Assembly (NCBI GenBank): GCA_022828595.1
Contig: JAKGHH010000001.1
Coordinates: 138,155,017 to 138,219,016 of the forward strand
Length of the DNA stretch: 64,000 bases
Source: Nelumbo lutea
Taxonomy: Eukaryota; Streptophyta; Magnoliopsida; Proteales; Nelumbonaceae
Reading direction: 5' to 3'
Shown here: in pieces, positions 59,478 to 64,000 of the stretch
How positions within the stretch are numbered: the first letter of the stretch is position 1
Layout of the letters: every line of letters begins with the position of its first letter
Position numbers and translations under genes: made by a program
Notes under the pieces: generated by a model
Database searches by the model: none
Told to the model about the DNA's origin: nothing
Seen by the model: only the letters and a program-made list of their open reading frames with translations

Positions 59478-60159
59478 TGATGCAGGGTGATTTGGCCCGA
59501 CCTAGTAATAGGGGGACACAACCTAACTAGTAGGACAAAGCTCAGCCTGACACGCCAAGCTCGCAACGGATCGACCTCAGGACAAGTCTACCTCGGGACA
59601 AGTCCACCTCGAGACAAGTCTACCTTGGTGCAAGGTCACATCAGGACCACCTCGGTCCCAAGGCACTTTAGCATTCATACCAGGTCTAAAGAACACGAGC
59701 TCAAGAGATGCTCACCAACCGTCATGTGGTAATTCTAAGGCGCTCACCACCGTACCCCGCATCTTACGGGACCGTGCCTTGTAACAATTATATTATCTCA
59801 CCCACTCCCCGATTCAAGCGGAAATGGGCAACCTTACCGTTTGGTGGCATTATCCCCACCTAACACGGAAACAGATCCCATCACAGCAGGGATCCAGGAA
59901 CTACTCCACCAAACCCACAAGGACTCTAGTATATAAAGACCTCACCCCCTAGGGGTGAAGGCGATGCGTAATCTCTACTCTCTAGCTCTCTTACAATCTA
60001 TTATCATCTTCAAGCTCGCTACTGAGTGCTAACTTAACCATCGGAGTGTCCTCGCCGGGTAAACCACCTCAGGTTCTCTGATTCATCTCTTGCAGAGTTC
60101 CTGTCATTGCTGGTAGCTAGATCATCTCCTGCAGGGAGTAGCCGGATTGCGTTACATCA
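59478..60159 (+). mobile_element. Solo LTR of the Gypsy family (682 bp, shortest copy)
   Basis: Starts TGATGCAGGGTGATTTGGCC and ends GCGTTACATCA. A perfect 5-bp duplication, ATAAC, lies at 59473-59477 and 60160-60164. TATAAA at 59932-59937 is followed by AGACCTCACCCC, as in the copy at 39630. It contains a 16-bp tandem repeat (GACAAGTCYACCTCGR, about three copies, 59570-59626). Confidence 0.93.
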
Positions 60160-60164
60160 ATAAC

Positions 60165-61088
60165 ATCTATAAGAATGATATGAAATGAAGAGACAGGTAC
60201 ATGAGCATAAAAGAATAATCAAATCCAAAAATTGAAGCCTAGATCTAATGAGATTGGAACTTTAAATCTGTAAAAGTTTTCCTTCAAGCTTATTGTAATT
60301 TCATAATTAGAGGGAGAAAGGCAAGGGATTTAGGAAAAATTAGTACCTAATTCCTAATGATATGCCCTTAAAACTAGGATTAAAAGATGCTAGAAGGGAT
60401 CATGTTCATAAATTCTATAATTGCACCTTTATTAATTCGCATTTTTGCAAAGTTGAGAATTTAAACAACTCATATATCGGGTTGTCATTTACAACTTGAA
60501 GAAATGGGCGCCTAAGACCTTCCCTCTCCCAATCCTAGTAGATTTGGAGTCTCTTAGTAAGTGCCTTTCAAATAGAGAACGGAGTCATTATTTTTCAAAA
60601 CAAATTCAACTTTCTGAAATTTACAAAGGATTCATTCCCTCTTAAATTAAATGGGTGGCAACTCCTTCCTTTGATCCAACCATGAGCTTCCTAGAACTTA
60701 CAATGGAGTTATTCCCAAACATGAATGATTTTGTTTTCTAAAACAAAACAATTGCCACATCAGCAAAAATACATTGATTTTTTGTTCTAAAAACAAAATC
60801 ATTCACATTGGTGAACACCACCCATCATCATCATTCAAACCTTAATTTAATCATAAATTTTGTTTTGTCAGAGTTTGGCACGACACTAGAGCCACATCAA
60901 TGATTCAAAAATCGCTGATGAATCTATTGTTCGGTTGGTCAATTTCCAAGGAATTAATAAATCACTTAAAACAATCATGAAAATCAGGCCTAGAAGAGGA
61001 GTCGTCATTATGAATGATTCTACTTTTGTAGGCTGGTCTTTTGTTGTGATGATGTGGCTTCTGATGTGGACAAGGGGGATCGTTCTCA
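60165..61088. other. Intergenic, nothing identified
   Basis: No supported gene or repeat boundary. Confidence 0.4.
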
Positions 61089-61097
61089 TTAAAAAAG

Positions 61098-61596
61098 GGA
61101 TATTATATAAAAGTCACCATGACTTTTTCACTCTTAAATTCATCATGACTTTTCAAAACCTTTAGAGAGTGTCAATAACTTTTATTGTCTAAAACTCACA
61201 TTTCATTAAGATTTTCATTGGATCACCATTAGTGACCATTAATAGAAGTTGTCCATGTAAGCATTTAATATTTTACATGACCAGACTATCCCTGAATGGC
61301 TAATAAGTTTATTAAATATTTTTATGACAAAATTCCCCCTAACTTTGGGTGTAATTTTGTCATAAAAAAAAAATAAGATTGATTGGCCATTTGAGGGTAA
61401 TTTGGTCATGAAAAATATTTAAATGCTTATGTGGACAACTTTTATTAATGGTCACCGGTGATCTAATGTAAATCTTAATAGAAGGTGAATTTTAAACAAC
61501 AAAACTCATTGACAAAGGGTTCTTTGGAGGTTTTGAAAAGTCGTGGTGAGCTTAAGAGGAATACAAAAAAGTTATGGTGAGTTTTAGATAATATCC
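61098..61596. mobile_element. Mutator-type long-TIR foldback element (499 bp)
   Basis: Two arms of about 210 bp each are inverted repeats through most of their length: GGATATTATATAAAAGTCAC at the left, ATAATATCC at the right, and ATGACTTTTCAAAACC and GACCATTAATARAAGTTGTCC inside. The 9-bp flanks TTAAAAAAG (61089-61097) and TTAAAAAAA (61597-61605) match at 8 of 9, although they are low-complexity. No transposase. A transcript would form a hairpin of about 200 bp. Confidence 0.75.
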
Positions 61597-61737
61597 TTAA
61601 AAAAAAATCATTACCAAAAATTACTGTCAAACAAACTCATTTTTTGAGAAACCAGCTTACATGGCAGTAATGGCCCCAATACAAACAATTTCTTTGATTT
61701 TTTTATTTTTTTTATAAAAGTTCAAATTGGAGGAATC

Positions 61738-62010
61738 TTAAATGGTACCAAACATCATCGAAATTCTTTCTAACCATTTCAACCCATTTCCATTTTGTCT
61801 ACCCCTAACTCTTTTAATCCCTTCGATTTGCAATAGATCTCTTCTTACAAGTGTTGTTGATGGTCTTTTATATATGCATGTAATCAAGCATCTTAGTCTA
61901 CTTTTTCTCATTTTATTATCCACTATAGCTATTCCCAACTTCCTCCAAATGACTTTATTTCTAATCTTATCATTTCTAGGTTTTTTTTTTTCATCAATTT
62001 CATTATGCAC
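61738..62010 (-). pseudogene. LINE-associated C-terminal fragment
   Basis: The minus strand reads DKIRNKVIWRKLGIAIVDNK, then LRCLITCIYKRPSTTLVRR, then GRQNGNGLKWLE. This follows the plant retroelement block with IRNE.IR.KVGVAPI..K, LRWFGHVQRRP...PVRR and GRGRPK.TW. It is a short isolated remnant; the complementary 140-codon plus-strand frame is its shadow. Confidence 0.65.
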
Positions 62011-62164
62011 ATTTCTAATGTTAATTTATCCAAATGATAACAGATCATCAAACCAAAACTTCAAGAATGCATTTTTTATTTTAACTTCTACTTCACAAAC
62101 ACGTGTTTCTATGTTTTGTTGTAAAAACCCTATTTCAAACAAGATCAATTTTATTTATTTTTAA

Positions 62165-63150
62165 AACTCACAACAAGAAAAAACTCAAATTAGAGGCCAT
62201 CTCCTAATTTCAACTATAACCCATGTACTTCACCACTATTAAACCTACAAATTATAGTTGAAATATAATTTTACAACTAATTCCTTTCATCATAAGTTTT
62301 TTATTGGATATACGTCAATGGATGGAGATAGACATGAAATTGTACCTTCCCAGTCTGGCTTAATCCATGGATGGACATAGGTTGCACCCTGAATCCCTGA
62401 CCACAATCAGGTCTTTGACAGCTTTAGCCTATCATTGCAATAAAATGGTGGGACCTATTTGGATTGCATTAATAATGGGCCCACGGTTTTACATGAGGGA
62501 AGGGGAGTAGAGGACACGATTATGAGTGAGAGAAATCAAGTAATCATTCAATTCGTAGTAAGAAATACCCAATGTTAGAACATGTTATCCTCTTCATGGG
62601 ACATGATCCATCATTCAAACCGTTGCAGAGATGGGCTGAAACAATAAAACTAAAACCTTTGATCTTGGTGAGGCCATGATAATAAATCAAAGGCCTTAAT
62701 TTTTTGTTTTAGCCCTGCGCTACGACGTAAGCAAAAGTAAACTCACAGTATATTGAGTTTCATTATTGACATCGTAGTGGACCGGGCTTGAAGGTGTGTC
62801 ACTTGGGCCTACAGACATTACTCCTAAGCCCACAAACTCGGTATAATATGGACACCGTACTCGTGTTTGATGTTTATCCCGAAATCAACGTAATCCGAAT
62901 GAAAACAAAGACTGGCCACTGACTAGATTGACTCCACGTATCGCCCAGATTTTGGATCTAATCGAAACTTCCGTTTAAAAGACAACCACCCTAGCGATAA
63001 AAAGCCCACGATCACGAAGCTCGAACTCGAAGGCGACGAAAAACGATTAGAGGCAGTCGGTGCAGTGCAGGAGTGGAAACCCACCCAAAATTCAAAACCC
63101 CGACTTAAAACCTAACCGAGCTTCGATCTTTCTTGACTGGACGGACAATA
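62165..63150. other. Intergenic and likely promoter/leader of the small ORF at 63151
   Basis: No coding frame of note. The sequence becomes less AT-rich towards 63000. No clear TATA box is visible; GATAAAAAG at about 62996 is a weak candidate. Confidence 0.3.
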
Positions 63151-63279
63151 ATGGCGGATTTCGAGAAACAGTTGAAGGCGAGAGCGAAGGAGCTGAAGTC
63201 CTTCTTCAAGAAGGGAGTGAGGATCGTCGGAGACTCTTGGAAGAAAGGATGGCACAAGGTCACGCACATCAGAGGTTGA
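63151..63279 (+). CDS. Small basic peptide ORF (42 aa), possibly a first exon
   Basis: Reads MADFEKQLKARAKELKSFFK, then KGVRIVGDSWKKGWHKV and THIRG before a stop. It is strongly basic and amphipathic, and its local composition is clearly more GC-rich and codon-like than the flanks. I recall similar short plant proteins of unknown function with the KKGxxIVGDSxKKGWxKVKHI pattern, but cannot verify this here. The sequence AG|GTTGAT at the end could instead be a splice donor, so the peptide may be a first exon. A longer overlapping frame from 63060 is out of phase and less likely. Confidence 0.5.
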   Translation: MADFEKQLKARAKELKSFFKKGVRIVGDSWKKGWHKVTHIRG

Positions 63280-64000
63280 TCTGATCATAGGCTCACCCGC
63301 AAGATCTACATAGATTCCTCTACGTCACAATGTAAATTTTTCAGTCTATCTGTGTTTCTGCTGGTTCTTTACTTCTTTTATTTGATCTGTTTTCTGAAGT
63401 ACGGTTTTTTTTTTCTTACTGGTTTGATGTTTGATCTTCCATTATGAACATCTGAGTTTAGTTTTACGTCGACGTTATCAATCAAGTTTTTTTTTTTATA
63501 TACTTTTTCAGTGATTCGGACTCTGCTTCTGAACTTATCACCCCTATGTAGCAGATACAGATCATAGTTCAGAAACGGATAGATTGCTACCGTCATTGGT
63601 TGATGTTAATGTACTGGTTAAGTCATTTTCATTCTATTATCTGAACTCTTTAGCTTCTTCCGTGATTTCCATCGACCGTAAACGAAAGGAGTAGAATCAT
63701 GGAAGAATCGTATGTTAGATTGGGCATGTGCCCTGAAGTTGTTAGCCGTCAGATTAGAATCCCCTGAGGTTCGAAATTCATTGGGAATACAAGCACTCCT
63801 GAGATCTCGACTATAGACCTAGGGAGATGTTACGTGAATATTCCTCACAACCCCAAAAGGAAAAGCGTAAATTATAAAGACCACGGTAGTGGGGTCGGTG
63901 ACAATTGGCAAATGCATGTATATAAATTGTCAAAGACCTCTGTCAATTCTGGCTTTGCGATAAATACCCCTCCGTTTTTTGAAAATTATATATTAGTATC
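63280..64000. other. Downstream flank, nothing identified
   Basis: AT-rich with T-runs at about 63405 and 63490. No second exon or repeat could be recognised before the window edge. Confidence 0.35.

Noticed and set aside
61742..62164. 140-codon plus-strand frame
   Set aside because: It is the complement of a LINE-derived remnant that has recognisable protein motifs on the minus strand.

Overview
The window reads as nuclear DNA of a flowering plant, probably a woody species. It has two spliced genes with plant-type introns, a nuclear tRNA gene, and AT-rich intergenic DNA packed with plant-type transposons. The species cannot be named from the sequence.

Layout. Bases 1-3910 are the 5' end of a decayed Ty3/Gypsy element on the minus strand (5' LTR, gag, protease, start of reverse transcriptase) that runs off the left edge. 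Bases 3.9-18.6 kb are gene-poor: hAT-type and Tourist-type MITEs, AT-rich tandem repeats, and two solo LTRs (12925-13837 and 16039-16821). One MIRNA-like hairpin lies at 5.7 kb. From 18.68 to about 35.2 kb is a complete 15-exon MLO gene (558 aa, MLO4/MLO11-like), with two miniature LTR elements (TRIMs) and three hAT MITEs in its introns. Then come a MITE, a 5'-truncated LINE with its poly(A) tail and target duplication (35.7-37.4 kb), a foldback element nested in a hAT-like element (37.8-38.8 kb), and a solo LTR (39.6-41.0 kb). At 44.4-46.0 kb is a four-exon TSJT1/aluminium-induced-like gene whose first intron holds an antisense tRNA-Ile(UAU). A dead Helitron occupies 50.1-54.5 kb on the minus strand. 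The rest is AT-rich sequence with a MITE, an unidentified pseudogene fragment, a solo LTR (59.5 kb), a long foldback element (61.1 kb), a LINE scrap, and a small possible peptide gene at 63.15 kb.

The two protein genes are independent and show no cluster or pathway link. The history visible here is mostly transposon insertion, LTR-LTR recombination and local tandem duplication. Termini and target-site duplications (TSDs) could be read by eye for about 18 insertions. I found no clear new enzymatic system. The most interesting leads are the hairpin at 5.7 kb, the LTR family in which each copy carries a different internal minisatellite, the nested insertions in MLO introns, the GC-AG intron, and the antisense intronic tRNA.
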